Translations under genes and position numbers: made by a program
Notes under the pieces: generated by a model
Databases searched by the model: none
What the model was told of the DNA's origin: nothing
The model's input: only the letters and a program-made list of their open reading frames with translations
Shown here: piece by piece, positions 7,662-16,825 of the stretch
How positions within the stretch are numbered: position 1 is the stretch's first letter
Layout of the letters: the number at the start of each line of letters is the position of its first letter
From: Kitasatospora herbaricolor
GTDB lineage: Bacteria; Actinomycetota; Actinomycetes; Streptomycetales; Streptomycetaceae
DNA: 64,000 nucleotides
Reading direction: 5' to 3'
Assembly: GCF_030813695.1 (NCBI RefSeq)
Contig: NZ_JAUSVA010000002.1
Location: forward strand, 7,277,501 to 7,341,500

Positions 7662-9152
7662 CTAATGGACGCCGAGCAGTTCCTTGACCGGGCCGAGCGC
7701 GAAGTAGATCACGAAGACGGCGGTCAGGATCCACATCAGCGGCCCGGGCTCGCGCCACTTGCCGGTGCCGGTCTTGATGGCGACGTAGGAGATGACGCCC
7801 GCGGCGACACCCGCGGTGATGTTGTACGTGAACGGCATCAGGACGCAAGTGAGGAACGCCGGGATGGCGACCTCGCGGTCCGACCAGTCGATGTGCCGGG
7901 CCTGGCTCATCATCATCGAGCCGATGACGACCAGCGCGGCGGAGGCGACCTCGACCGGCACGATGCCGGCGATCGGGGAGAAGAAGAGCATCAGCGCGAA
8001 GAAGCTTCCGGTGACCAGCGAGGCGAGGCCGGTCCGGGCGCCGTCGCCGACGCCGGTGGCCGACTCGACGAAGACGGTCTGGCCGCCGGCGCCCGCCACG
8101 CCACCGACCGCGCCGCCGGCGCCGTCGATGAACAGGGCCTTGGACAGGCCGGGCATCCGGCCCTGCCGGTCGGCGAGACCGGCCTCGGTGCCGACGCCGA
8201 TGATGGTGGCCATCGCGTCGAAGAAGCCCGCCAGGACGAGGGTGAAGACCGCGACCGAGGCGCTGATGGCGCCCATGCCCTGGCCGCCGAAGGCGCCGAA
8301 GAGGTCGATGTCGCCGAAGAGGCCGAAGTTGGGTGCCGCGACCGGGCTGCCGGGCCACTCGGGGACCGAGCTGCTCCAGGTGTGCTCCGGGAGGTTCACC
8401 GTCGCGTTCACGATGAAGGCCACCACGGTGCCGCCGGCGATGCCGAGCAGGATCGCGCCGCGGACGTTGCGGGCCAGCAGGATGAAGATCGCGATCAGGG
8501 TGACCGAGAAGATCAGGACGGGCCAGCCGGCCAGTTCGCCGGCCGGGCCGAGCGAGACGGGCGGGCCGTACGGGTCCGGGCCGTGGTGGATGAAGCCGGA
8601 CTTCACCAGGCCGATCAGCGCGACGAAGAGGCCGATGCCGATGGTGATCGCGTGCTTGAGCGGCAGCGGAATGCCGTTCATGATCTTCTCGCGGAGGCCG
8701 GAGACGACCAGCAGCACGATCATCAGGCCGTAGATCACGCAGAGGCCGAAGGCCTGTGGCCAGGTGGTGTGCGGCGCGACGATGGTGGAGAGCGCACCGG
8801 AGACCGAGAGGCCGGCGGCGAGGGCCAGCGGGACGTTGCCGACCACACCCATCAGGATCGTGGTGACGGCGGCGGCCAGCGCGGTGGCGGTGGTCAGCTG
8901 CGCGTGATCCAGGTGCATGCCGTTCTTGTCGGCCCCGCCGAGCAGGATCGGGTTCAGCAGCAGGATGTAGGCCATCGCCATGAAGGTGGTGAGGCCACCG
9001 CGGAGCTCGTTCCCGAAGGTCGAGCCCCGGGCCGATATCTTGAAGTAGGCGTCCATGGCGTTCTTCGGCTGTGCTGCCGGGGGCGGCGTGGTGGCGTCGT
9101 CCTCGGCGGGTCTTTCCTCAGTGGTACCTGGCTCCGTCGGGATCCGGGTCAT
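7662..9152 (-). CDS. NCS2-family purine permease (AzgA/PbuG-like)
   Basis: A 496-residue integral membrane protein with about 12-14 hydrophobic segments. Near the N-terminus it has the family stretch RGGLTTFMAMAYILLLNP. Further conserved spots are GNVPLALAAG and the membrane-embedded acidic region GVGTEAGLAD. AzgA-type NCS2 carriers import hypoxanthine, guanine or adenine with protons. Its place beside xanthine dehydrogenase supports a purine base as substrate. The ATG at 9152 is preferred over an upstream in-frame TTG at 9164 because GGGAG lies 5-7 bases before it. Transcription probably starts in the 275-bp gap after the XDH terminator. Confidence 0.92.
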   Translation of the reverse strand: MTRIPTEPGTTEERPAEDDATTPPPAAQPKNAMDAYFKISARGSTFGNELRGGLTTFMAMAYILLLNPILLGGADKNGMHLDHAQLTTATALAAAVTTILMGVVGNVPLALAAGLSVSGALSTIVAPHTTWPQAFGLCVIYGLMIVLLVVSGLREKIMNGIPLPLKHAITIGIGLFVALIGLVKSGFIHHGPDPYGPPVSLGPAGELAGWPVLIFSVTLIAIFILLARNVRGAILLGIAGGTVVAFIVNATVNLPEHTWSSSVPEWPGSPVAAPNFGLFGDIDLFGAFGGQGMGAISASVAVFTLVLAGFFDAMATIIGVGTEAGLADRQGRMPGLSKALFIDGAGGAVGGVAGAGGQTVFVESATGVGDGARTGLASLVTGSFFALMLFFSPIAGIVPVEVASAALVVIGSMMMSQARHIDWSDREVAIPAFLTCVLMPFTYNITAGVAAGVISYVAIKTGTGKWREPGPLMWILTAVFVIYFALGPVKELLGVH

Positions 9153-9427
9153 GTCCACTCCCAAGGTTCATAGGGGGTTGGGGTGGGCGAGCCGACCTGG
9201 TGACCAGTCAGAGCTGGTGCAGGGGGACTGTTCGACTCACTGGCGCACGCTGTGGTGGTGCGCACCGCTGCAGAACCCCGGCGTGGGAGAGGCAGCGGGA
9301 GAATGCTGTGCTTCAGGTCGTGCATGGCGTTGCTCTTCGGTGCTGGCCGGCGCCGTGGGTGCCGGGTGTTGCTGCCCCGGGGCGGCGGGGAAGACGGTCG
9401 CCGCCCCGGGGAGGTCTCGGTACCGGG
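9153..9427. other. 275-bp gap between XDH operon and permease gene; terminator plus probable permease promoter
   Basis: On the minus strand this region takes the end of the XDH operon (hairpin at 9375-9411) and then about 220 bases leading to the permease start. No coding frame with a ribosome site is evident. Confidence 0.5.
9375..9411 (-). terminator. Terminator-like hairpin after the XDH molybdopterin subunit gene
   Basis: Perfect 13-base arms, CCCCGGGGCGGCG at 9375-9387 and its complement at 9399-9411, with an 11-base loop. It starts 17 bp beyond the stop codon of the molybdopterin subunit gene. Confidence 0.75.
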
Positions 9428-11788
9428 CTACAGCGTCCCGGTGATGTGCTCGGGCCGGACCGGGATCCGGTTGAGCGCCTTGCCGGTCGCCTGGCGGATC
9501 GCCGCGACGATGCACGGCGTGGCCGAGACGGTCGGGGCCTCGCCGACCCCGCGCAGCCCGTACGGGGCGTTGGGGTCCGGGAGCTCCAGGATGTCCACCG
9601 GGATCGGCGGGGTGTCCAGGATGGTCGGGATCAGGTAGTCGGTGAAGGAGGCGTTGCGGACCTTGCCGTCCCGGACGATGATCTCCTCCATCACGGCGAG
9701 GCCCAGGGCCTGGGTGCAGCCGCCCTGGATCTGGCCGATCACGGACAGCGGGTTCAGCGCCTTGCCGACGTCCTGGGCCGCGGTCAGCTCGACCACCTTG
9801 ACCAGGCCCAGCTCGACGTCCACGTCGACCACCGCGCGGTTGGCGCAGAAGGTGTACTGGACGTGGCCGAAGCCCTGCCCGGTCTCCTTGTCGAAGGGGA
9901 CGGTCGGGCGGTGGTGGTGCTCGCGGGTCAGGTCGATCGCCTCGTCGCCGAGCAGGTCGACCAGCGGGATCAGCGCGCCCTGGGACTCGGAGACCACCTT
10001 GCCGCCGGCCAGCGTGAGGTCGGTCTGGGTCCAGCCGTAGCGCCGGCGGCCCTTCTCGATCACCGCCTGCTTGACCGCCTCGGCGGCGAGCTTCACGGCG
10101 CCGCCGGTCATGTACGTCTGACGCGAGGCGGAGGTGGAGCCGGCCGAGCCGACCTCGGTGTTCGCCGGGTGGATGGTCACCTGCTCGACCCCGAGCTCGG
10201 TGCGGGCGATCTGGGCGTGCACGGTGACGCCGCCCTGGCCGACCTCGGCCATCGCGGTGTGCACCATGGCGACCGGCTCGCCGCCGATGACCTCCAGGCG
10301 GACCCGGGCGGTGGAGTAGTCGTCGAAGCCCTCGGAGAAGCCGACGTTCTTGATGCCGACCGAGTAGCCGATGCCGCGGACGATGCCCTCGCCGTGCGAG
10401 GTGTTGGACAGCGCGCCCGGCAGGGTGCGGACGTCGATGTTCTCCAGGTCCAGCGGCGGCGGGAGCGGCATGTCCTTGACCCGCTGCAGCAGCTCGGCGA
10501 CCGGGGCCGGCGAGTCGATGACCTGGCCGGTGGGCATGGAGTCGCCCTCGGACATCGCGTTGAGCTGGCGCAGCTCGACCGGGTCCATCCCCAGCTCGGC
10601 GGCGAGCTTGTCCATCTGCGACTCGTACGCGAACGCCGCCTGGACGGCGCCGAAGCCGCGCATCGCGCCGCAGGACGGGTTGTTGCTGTAGAGGGCGATG
10701 GCCTCCATCCGCACGTTCGGGATGTTGTAAGGGCCGTGGCCCAGCGAGGCGGCGTTGCCGACGACGGCGGGGGAGGCGGAGGCGTAGGCCCCGCCGTCCA
10801 GCACGATCCGGGCGTCGGCGAAGACCAGCTTGCCGTCGCGGGTGGCGCCGTGCTCGTAGGTCATCCTCGCCGGGTGGCGGTGCACGTGGCCGAAGAAGGA
10901 CTCGTCACGGGCGTAGACGATCTTGACGGGCTTGCCGGTGCGCTGGGCGAGCAGGCTCGCGTGGATCTGCATCGACAGGTCCTCGCGGCCGCCGAAGGCG
11001 CCGCCGACGCCGGCCAGCGTGAGGCGGACCTTCTCCTCCGGCAGGCCCAGCACGGGGGCCATCTGCTGGCGGTCCACGTGCAGCCACTGGGTGGCGACGT
11101 AGAGGTCGATGCCGCCGTCCTCGGCGGGCACGGCCAGGCCGGACTCGGGACCGAGGAAGGCCTGGTCCTGCATGCCGACCTCGTAGTCGGACTTCACGAT
11201 GACGTCGGCCAGCGCGCGGATCTCGTCCGTGACGCCGCCGCCGTGCACCAGCTTCTGGCTGTGGCAGATGTTGCCGTACCCGTGCGACTTGAACTCGTGC
11301 GGCTCGTGGACGTAGCCGTGCACCTCGGGGTCGAGGCACTGCTCCTCGGTGACGATCGGGGTCAGTACCTCGTACTCGACCTTGATCTTCTTCACCGCGC
11401 GGCGGGCCGTCTCCGGGTGGTCGGCCGCGACGATCGCGATCGCCTCGCCGTGGTAGCGGACCTTGTCGATGGCCAGCGCCGGCTGGTCCTGGATCTCCAG
11501 GCCGTAGAACTTGCTGCCCGGGATGTCGTCGTGGGTCAGCACCGCGTAGACGCCGGGGAGCTTCAGGGCCTCGGAGATGTCCACCGAGAGGATGTTGGCC
11601 CGGGGGTGCGGCGAGCGCAGCGCCATGCCCCAGAGCATGTCCTCGTGCCACATGTCGGACGAGTAGGCGAACTCGCCCTTGACCTTGAGCGTGCCGTCCG
11701 GGCGCAGCGGCGAGCCGCCGATGCCGTCCTTGCTCGCCTGCCGGATGTCCTGAAGGTTCTTCTGACCCTGGATGGTACGAGTACTCAT
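9428..11788 (-). CDS. Xanthine dehydrogenase, molybdopterin-binding subunit
   Basis: 786 residues, the normal size for a separate large subunit (XdhB/PucD type). Near the N-terminus KVKGEFAYSSDM gives the hammerhead-domain start. Molybdopterin-binding segments follow, including VGGAFGGRE, CGAMRGFGA and the late GQGGVTVHAQ and RGVGEAP motifs, the last holding the region of the catalytic glutamate. The complex oxidises hypoxanthine and xanthine to uric acid in the cytoplasm. The start is the ATG at 11788 overlapping the TGA of the 2Fe-2S gene; upstream in-frame sequence belongs to that gene. Substrate is assigned from neighbours (NCS2, PucR, XdhC); aldehyde or nicotinate oxidases are less likely alternatives. 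Confidence 0.92.
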   Translation of the reverse strand: MSTRTIQGQKNLQDIRQASKDGIGGSPLRPDGTLKVKGEFAYSSDMWHEDMLWGMALRSPHPRANILSVDISEALKLPGVYAVLTHDDIPGSKFYGLEIQDQPALAIDKVRYHGEAIAIVAADHPETARRAVKKIKVEYEVLTPIVTEEQCLDPEVHGYVHEPHEFKSHGYGNICHSQKLVHGGGVTDEIRALADVIVKSDYEVGMQDQAFLGPESGLAVPAEDGGIDLYVATQWLHVDRQQMAPVLGLPEEKVRLTLAGVGGAFGGREDLSMQIHASLLAQRTGKPVKIVYARDESFFGHVHRHPARMTYEHGATRDGKLVFADARIVLDGGAYASASPAVVGNAASLGHGPYNIPNVRMEAIALYSNNPSCGAMRGFGAVQAAFAYESQMDKLAAELGMDPVELRQLNAMSEGDSMPTGQVIDSPAPVAELLQRVKDMPLPPPLDLENIDVRTLPGALSNTSHGEGIVRGIGYSVGIKNVGFSEGFDDYSTARVRLEVIGGEPVAMVHTAMAEVGQGGVTVHAQIARTELGVEQVTIHPANTEVGSAGSTSASRQTYMTGGAVKLAAEAVKQAVIEKGRRRYGWTQTDLTLAGGKVVSESQGALIPLVDLLGDEAIDLTREHHHRPTVPFDKETGQGFGHVQYTFCANRAVVDVDVELGLVKVVELTAAQDVGKALNPLSVIGQIQGGCTQALGLAVMEEIIVRDGKVRNASFTDYLIPTILDTPPIPVDILELPDPNAPYGLRGVGEAPTVSATPCIVAAIRQATGKALNRIPVRPEHITGTL

Positions 11789-12270
11789 TCGGAGGCCGCC
11801 TTCGCGCACTTGCGGGCGGAAGCGAGCCGCACCGCGTCCATGATCTTCTCGTAGCCGGTGCAACGGCACAGGTTCCCGGAGAGTGCCTCACGGATGTCCG
11901 TGTCGCTGGGCTGCGCGTCGTTGTCGAGCAGCGCGTCGGTCTGCACAAGCAGGCCGGGGGTGCAGAAGCCGCACTGGACGGCGCCGGCGTCGATGAACGC
12001 CTGCTGGACGAGGCCCAGCTCGCCGTTCTCGTCGGTCAGGCCCTCGACGGTGCGGACCTCGCGGCCCTGCACCTGGCCGGCCGCGACCAGACAGGAACAG
12101 ACCGGGGTGCCGTCCAGGTAGACCGTGCAGGAACCGCACTCGCCCTGCTCGCAGGCGTTCTTGGAGCCCGGCAGGCCGACCCGCTCGCGCAGCACGTAGA
12201 GAAGGCTCTCGCCCTCCCAGACGTCGTCCGCCTCCACGGGCTTGCCGTTGGCGGTGAAAGTGACCCTCAT
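11785..12270 (-). CDS. Xanthine dehydrogenase, 2Fe-2S subunit
   Basis: 161 residues with both iron-sulfur domains of the xanthine oxidase family. The plant-type cluster is CEQGECGSC, with its last ligand in PVCSC. The C-terminal helical cluster is CGFCTPG and CRCTGY. It carries electrons from the molybdenum centre to the FAD subunit. The ATG at 12270 overlaps the stop of the FAD gene (ATGA), and its own stop overlaps the next start, so the three subunits are translationally coupled. Confidence 0.94.
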   Translation of the reverse strand: MRVTFTANGKPVEADDVWEGESLLYVLRERVGLPGSKNACEQGECGSCTVYLDGTPVCSCLVAAGQVQGREVRTVEGLTDENGELGLVQQAFIDAGAVQCGFCTPGLLVQTDALLDNDAQPSDTDIREALSGNLCRCTGYEKIMDAVRLASARKCAKAASE

Positions 12271-13157
12271 GCCGCGCTCCTGATCTGCTTGCTGTAGTCG
12301 TTCCACGTCCAGGTGAGGGTCCGCCGGGCCATCACGGCCAGCGAGTGCCGGCGGTAGTCGGCGGTGCCCCGGACATCGTCGATCGGGGAGGCGGCGGCCT
12401 TGACCAGCTCGCCGAAGCGCTGGGTGACCTCGGCGCCGAGCAGGTCGCCCGACTCCCACAGGCCGCGCTCGGCGAGCACGCCCTGCAGGTACTCCTCGGC
12501 CTCCACCGCGCGGCGCGGGGTGGGCGCGGCCGAACCGATGCCGGTGCCGACCGTGCCGTTCTTGGGGTGCAGCGCGAAGCCGAAGGCGCAGACCGCGATG
12601 ACCATCGCGTTGCGGGTGCCGATCTTCGAGAACTGCTGCGGGCCGTCCGCCACGGGGATGTGGACGCGGCGGATCAGCTCGTCCTGCTCCATGGAGTTCC
12701 GCTTCACGCCGACGTAGAAGTCGTCGATCGCGATCAGCCGGGTGCCCCGGGCGTGCGAGGCGACCTCGACGAAGACGTCGCGGCCGGCGGCCAGCAGCGC
12801 GGGGTGGGCGTCACCGGCCGGGGAGGCCCCGCCCAGGTTGCCGCCCACCCCGCCGCGGTTGCGGATCTGCGGCGAGCCGACGGTGTGGGCCGCCAGCGCG
12901 AGTCCGGGGAGCGGTCCGGACAGCTCGTTGATGATCCGGGTGTACGGCACCGAGGCGCCGAGCCGGACCACGTCCCCCGTGATCTCCCATTCGGTGAGCT
13001 CGGTGATGCGGTTGAGGTCGAGAATCGCGGATGGCCGGTGCACGTCGAAGTTCATCTCGACCATGACGTCCGTACCGCCCGAGATGGGCAGCGCGGTCGG
13101 GTACTCAGCCTTCGCCGCGAGTGCCTCGTCCCAGGTAGCGGGCCGAAGGAACTCCAT
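12267..13157 (-). CDS. Xanthine dehydrogenase, FAD-binding subunit
   Basis: 296 residues of the CoxM/PucC type. SGGTDVMVEMNF (about 26-37) and the flavin-binding NRGGVGGNL (about 109-117) are present, followed by the typical C-terminal FAD domain. It transfers electrons to NAD or another acceptor. The ATG at 13157 follows GAGGAG by 7 bases. It is first in the XDH operon; the promoter must lie in the shared 487-bp region facing the PucR gene. Confidence 0.93.
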   Translation of the reverse strand: MEFLRPATWDEALAAKAEYPTALPISGGTDVMVEMNFDVHRPSAILDLNRITELTEWEITGDVVRLGASVPYTRIINELSGPLPGLALAAHTVGSPQIRNRGGVGGNLGGASPAGDAHPALLAAGRDVFVEVASHARGTRLIAIDDFYVGVKRNSMEQDELIRRVHIPVADGPQQFSKIGTRNAMVIAVCAFGFALHPKNGTVGTGIGSAAPTPRRAVEAEEYLQGVLAERGLWESGDLLGAEVTQRFGELVKAAASPIDDVRGTADYRRHSLAVMARRTLTWTWNDYSKQIRSAA

Positions 13158-13644
13158 GCGGGTGTCTCCTCAAGTCGTTGCCAGCTCGAACAACTGGGCA
13201 CTGTGCCCGAGATCCCTCCCGACCCGCCCAGATGGGCGCGTCCGGACGGGTCTCGAAACCCCTGGTGTGTCGGACCTTGCTACCGTCTCGTTGCCGAAGC
13301 GTTGAGTCCTGGTCACCGGGGTGTGTCCGGCGGCGTGTGGCCAGTGAACCGCCGACGGACCACCCGGAGGCAGTCACCGATGGCATGAAGCCTTCGCGGT
13401 GCTGCCGCCCGGCATCCTGTACGTTCCTCTAAGGTGGACAATCGCCCAGCCCAGCGGTCGCAAGGCCGCTGCTTACGACCGTAATCCGGCCGTGATTGCG
13501 AAGCTACGGCCCCGTGACCCACGGGCGTGTTGATGCGTAACGCCGAGCACTGGTGTTCGGGCACACTGTGAGCCCCGCAGGCGAGTCCGCCAGTCGCGCC
13601 CCCACCCTGCTCATGCCCCCACCCCCAGCCGAAGGAGTCTGCGG
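13158..13644. other. 487-bp divergent regulatory region between XDH operon and PucR gene
   Basis: Separates two divergent transcription units and holds no credible gene. Weak promoter-like sets exist on both sides, for example TAGCAA on the minus strand near 13280 and TAACGC near 13537 before the PucR gene, but neither has a good -35. I could not find a copy of the B. subtilis PucR box. The PucR ribosome site GAAGGAG lies about 10 bases before its ATG. Confidence 0.55.
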
Positions 13645-15237
13645 ATGCGTGTCCGTGACCTGCTCGCCCCCGGAGCCCCGAGACTGCGGCTGCTCGCCGG
13701 CGAGGACGAGCTCGACCGCCAGGTCAGCGGCGTCATGACCACGGACCTGCACGACCCCGGCCGCTACCTGCACGGCGGCGAACTGGTGCTCACCGGCATG
13801 CTCTGGCGCACCGCCCCCGAGGACTCCGAGCGCTTCGTGCGCACCCTGGCGGCCGGCGGCGCCGTCGCCCTGGCCGCCGGCGAGGCCGAGGTCGGCCCGG
13901 TGCCCGAGGACCTCGTCGAGGCCTGTCGCCGGCACCGCATGCCGCTGCTCGCCGTGCCCGACGACATCGCCTTCGGAGCCGTCGCCGAGTTCATCGGCCG
14001 GCAGGTCTCCGCCGACCGCGCCGCCGACCTGTCCGCCCTGGTGGACCGACACCGGCTGCTGGTCTCGGCGGCCGGCGGCGGCGGCCTGGACGCCGTCCTC
14101 GACCTGCTCGGCGGCGACCTGGACCTGGACTGCTGGGTGCTCACCCCCACCGGCGCGGTGATCGCGGGCCCCGCCGACCGGCTCAGCGCGGAGGACCGCG
14201 ACCAGCTCGTCCGGGCCCACCTCGGTGCCCAGCGCCAGCGCCGCCGGCCCCCGCACCGGGCCCGGATCGCCTCCGGCTCGTACTCGCTGATCCCGGCGCC
14301 CGCCGTCCCCGGCGCCGAGGCCCCGCTCGCCGACTGGGTGCTCGCCGTGGCCGGCGACGTCACCGAGTGGACCGCCAAGCGCCAGCAGCTCGCCGAGAAC
14401 CTCGCCCGGTTGGTGGCCGCCGAGCGCACCCGCCGCGACGAGGGCCGCCGGCTGCGCCGCCGCCTCGCCGACGAGGTGCTGGCCCTGCTCCAGCGCGACG
14501 CCGACCCCTCCGAGATCAGCCGCACCCTGTACGCCTCCTCGGCGATGGCCGCCCGCTACGAGGGCCGCGAGCCCAAGCCGCAGGCTCCCGAGGGCTCCTG
14601 GCTGGTGGTCAGCGCCGAGGGCACCGGGCTGCCGGACGGCGCGGTCCGCTCGATCCTGGAGGAAGCTCTCACCGAGACCTCCGACCGGGCGCTGGTGGCC
14701 GGCGGCGGAACGGGAGCGGTGGTCGTGCTGCCCGCCCCGGACACCGCCGTCCCCGCCGACGCGCTGCGCGAACTGCTCGCCCCGCTGGAGGCCGGCCTCG
14801 GCTCCGAGGGCCGGATCACCCTCGGCGTCTCCGCCCCCGCCCAGGAGGCCGGCGGACTGCGCGGCGCCCTGGAGGAGGCCCGGCACGCCCGCCGGATCGC
14901 CGCCGCCCGGGTCGGCCGGGTCTGCGTGGCCGGGCCGGAGGAGCTGGCCTCGCACGTCCTGCTGCTGGCCGCCGTCCCGGACGAGGTCCGCCGGGCCTTC
15001 CGCAGCCGCCTGCTGGACAAGGTCATCGCCTACGACATCGAGCACCAGGCGGACCTGGTCCGCACCCTGGAGGCCTTCCTGCGCTCGGACGGCTCCTGGA
15101 CGCGCTGCGCCGCCCAGCTGCACGTGCACGTGAACACCCTGCGGTACCGGATCGGCCGGATCGAGGAGCTGACCGGCCGTGACCTGTCCCGGCTGGAGGA
15201 CCGGGTCGACTTCTACCTGGCGCTGGAACTGGCCTGA
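13645..15237 (+). CDS. PucR-family transcriptional regulator
   Basis: 530 residues. The N-terminal PucR (purine catabolism regulator-like) domain covers about 1-120, with VMTTDLHDPGRYLHGGELVL. The middle is a GAF-like/GGDEF-like region. The C-terminal HTH_30 domain has CAAQLHVHVNTLRYRIGRIE about 40 residues from the end, the hallmark of this family. B. subtilis PucR activates purine-degradation genes when an intermediate such as allantoin builds up. Divergent placement next to the XDH operon supports the same job here. It ends in a strong bidirectional terminator. Confidence 0.92.
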   Translation: MRVRDLLAPGAPRLRLLAGEDELDRQVSGVMTTDLHDPGRYLHGGELVLTGMLWRTAPEDSERFVRTLAAGGAVALAAGEAEVGPVPEDLVEACRRHRMPLLAVPDDIAFGAVAEFIGRQVSADRAADLSALVDRHRLLVSAAGGGGLDAVLDLLGGDLDLDCWVLTPTGAVIAGPADRLSAEDRDQLVRAHLGAQRQRRRPPHRARIASGSYSLIPAPAVPGAEAPLADWVLAVAGDVTEWTAKRQQLAENLARLVAAERTRRDEGRRLRRRLADEVLALLQRDADPSEISRTLYASSAMAARYEGREPKPQAPEGSWLVVSAEGTGLPDGAVRSILEEALTETSDRALVAGGGTGAVVVLPAPDTAVPADALRELLAPLEAGLGSEGRITLGVSAPAQEAGGLRGALEEARHARRIAAARVGRVCVAGPEELASHVLLLAAVPDEVRRAFRSRLLDKVIAYDIEHQADLVRTLEAFLRSDGSWTRCAAQLHVHVNTLRYRIGRIEELTGRDLSRLEDRVDFYLALELA

Positions 15238-15268
15238 CCGGCCGTCGGCCGGGCGGCCGCGGTCGCGC

Positions 15269-15309
15269 GAACGCCGTAGGGCCCCCGGCGCGGGGGCCCC
15301 ACGGCGTTC
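15269..15309. terminator. Bidirectional terminator between PucR and esterase genes
   Basis: GAACGCCGT (15269-15277) pairs with ACGGCGTTC (15301-15309), and inside them GGGCCCCC pairs with GGGGGCCC. It lies 32 bp past the PucR stop and 35 bp past the convergent esterase stop. Confidence 0.8.
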
Positions 15310-15343
15310 CGGGCGGGCGGCCCGGGCGGGTGCGGGGGACGGC

Positions 15344-16477
15344 TCAGGGCTGGACGGGGATCACGCTGGTCAGCCATTCGAAGACGCCCGGGACCATCGG
15401 CTTCCAGACGTCGCTGGCGTGCGGGCCGGTGGTCTCCACGGGCTGCACGGTGGTCGGCGCCTTCGCGGCGTCCCGGAGCGCGAGGGCGTCCTCGAAGCCG
15501 TCGCCCTTGTTGCCGCTCAGGTACAGCGCGACCTTGGGGGGCTGGGCGGCCGCCTTCAGGATGTTGACCGGGTTGTTGGCCTCGCGCAGCTTCGGGTCCT
15601 GGCCGGCCAGCGACGCCTTCTCGGCGGCGGGGTCGTTGTAGCCGGAGAGGCTCACCCCGGCCCGGTAGCGGTTGGGGTGCGCGACGGCCAGCTTGGTGGC
15701 GCAGTGCGCCCCGGCGGAGTAGCCGGCCACCGCCCAGCGGTCGGGGGACGGGTCCACCCGGAAGTTGTCCATGATCATCTGCGGTACGTCCCGGGACAGC
15801 CAGGTCTCGGCGTTCGCCTTGCCCGGCACGTCGGTGCAGCCCGCGTCGACCTGGTTGCCCAGGAGCAGGGTCCGCGGCGAGACCAGGATGAACGGCGCCA
15901 CCTTGCCCTGCGCCATCAGCGGCTTCAGCTGCTCGGAGACCTTGAGCGTGCCGTACCAGGTGCTGGAGGAGCCCGGCCAGCCCGGGATCAGCTCGACCAC
16001 CGGGAACTTCTTGTCCTTGTGGGCGGGGTCGTTGTACTGGGGCGGCAGCCAGACCAGCACCTCGCCGTCGATCCCGGACAGCTGCCCCTTCAGCTCGGTG
16101 CGCTGCACGTCGCCCGGCACCTTGGGGTCGTCCACGTTCTTGAAGGACTGGACCACCTTGGCCGGCGGCTTCGCCGCGTCCTGACCCGGTGCGGAGGTGC
16201 CGGACGTGTCCAGCGGGGGCACCGAGGGCACCGCGCGGACGTGGTGCCCGGTGCCGAGCAGGTCGTCCCAGCTGCCGTAGATCAGGTTGGCGTTGTTGAC
16301 CATGACGAAGACCATCGTCACGGCCGTGAACTGGCAGAAGAGCAGCATCGCGAGTCTGCTCAGGATCCGCAGCGGGCGAGGTCCGCGGACCTTCCCCCAG
16401 AACAGCAGCGCCAGCGCGATGGAGACCGGCACGAGGATGATCGTGCAGATGAGGAACGGTGTACCGAGCAGTTGCAT
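15344..16477 (-). CDS. Membrane-anchored esterase of the antigen 85/esterase D type
   Basis: 377 residues. Two hydrophobic segments (about 5-25 and 38-58) anchor the N-terminus. After a linker, a PF00756-type alpha/beta hydrolase follows, with GYSAGAHC holding the nucleophile serine and HASDVW near the C-terminus holding the probable catalytic histidine. The domain should face outside the cell. Family members include carboxylesterases and mycolyltransferases. With no mycolate genes nearby, an acyl-esterase role is safer. The ATG at 16477 has only a weak GAGA ribosome site; the frame is open upstream without support. Confidence 0.85.
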   Translation of the reverse strand: MQLLGTPFLICTIILVPVSIALALLFWGKVRGPRPLRILSRLAMLLFCQFTAVTMVFVMVNNANLIYGSWDDLLGTGHHVRAVPSVPPLDTSGTSAPGQDAAKPPAKVVQSFKNVDDPKVPGDVQRTELKGQLSGIDGEVLVWLPPQYNDPAHKDKKFPVVELIPGWPGSSSTWYGTLKVSEQLKPLMAQGKVAPFILVSPRTLLLGNQVDAGCTDVPGKANAETWLSRDVPQMIMDNFRVDPSPDRWAVAGYSAGAHCATKLAVAHPNRYRAGVSLSGYNDPAAEKASLAGQDPKLREANNPVNILKAAAQPPKVALYLSGNKGDGFEDALALRDAAKAPTTVQPVETTGPHASDVWKPMVPGVFEWLTSVIPVQP

Positions 16478-16825
16478 CAAGTTCTCGTTATCCGGGTTGC
16501 AAGCCGCCCGGGCCCCGCTTGCCCGGTGCGCTCTCCAATGGGATGGGACGGCGTGGAACAGAAGATCGGTTGCCGGCGAATCTGTGGAAAACCTGAGAGG
16601 AACATCACATTTTCCTGATGATCGGCACTGAGCCCGCACACAGTCTGCCATCCACGCGGGACCAGTCACCCGATTCGCCCAGGGATCTCCAAGGAAAGCC
16701 CCGGAGCAGGCACGATACCGTTCGGGCGAGACGGGACCGGGCGAGGCGGTCCCGGCATTCGGACACCTGGCATCCCAGACTGGGGGATCAGGCGGCCCGG
16801 CCGGCGAAGCAGGAGAGACGCACCG
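16478..16825. other. 348-bp divergent region between esterase and ABC importer
   Basis: Holds the promoters of two divergent units and no gene. Noticeable are a locally A+T-rich patch at 16598-16620 with AGGAA-N9-TTCCT (16598-16616), and ATCCC-N7-to-GGGAT symmetry at about 16772-16788, some 40 bp before the importer gene. The latter is a candidate operator. The ribosome site AGGAGAG precedes the importer ATG. Confidence 0.45.

Noticed and set aside
9071-11854. A 927-codon open frame on the plus strand across the XDH molybdopterin gene
   Set aside because: The minus strand encodes a full, motif-bearing XDH subunit. The plus-strand translation is Val/Asp/His-rich shadow sequence.
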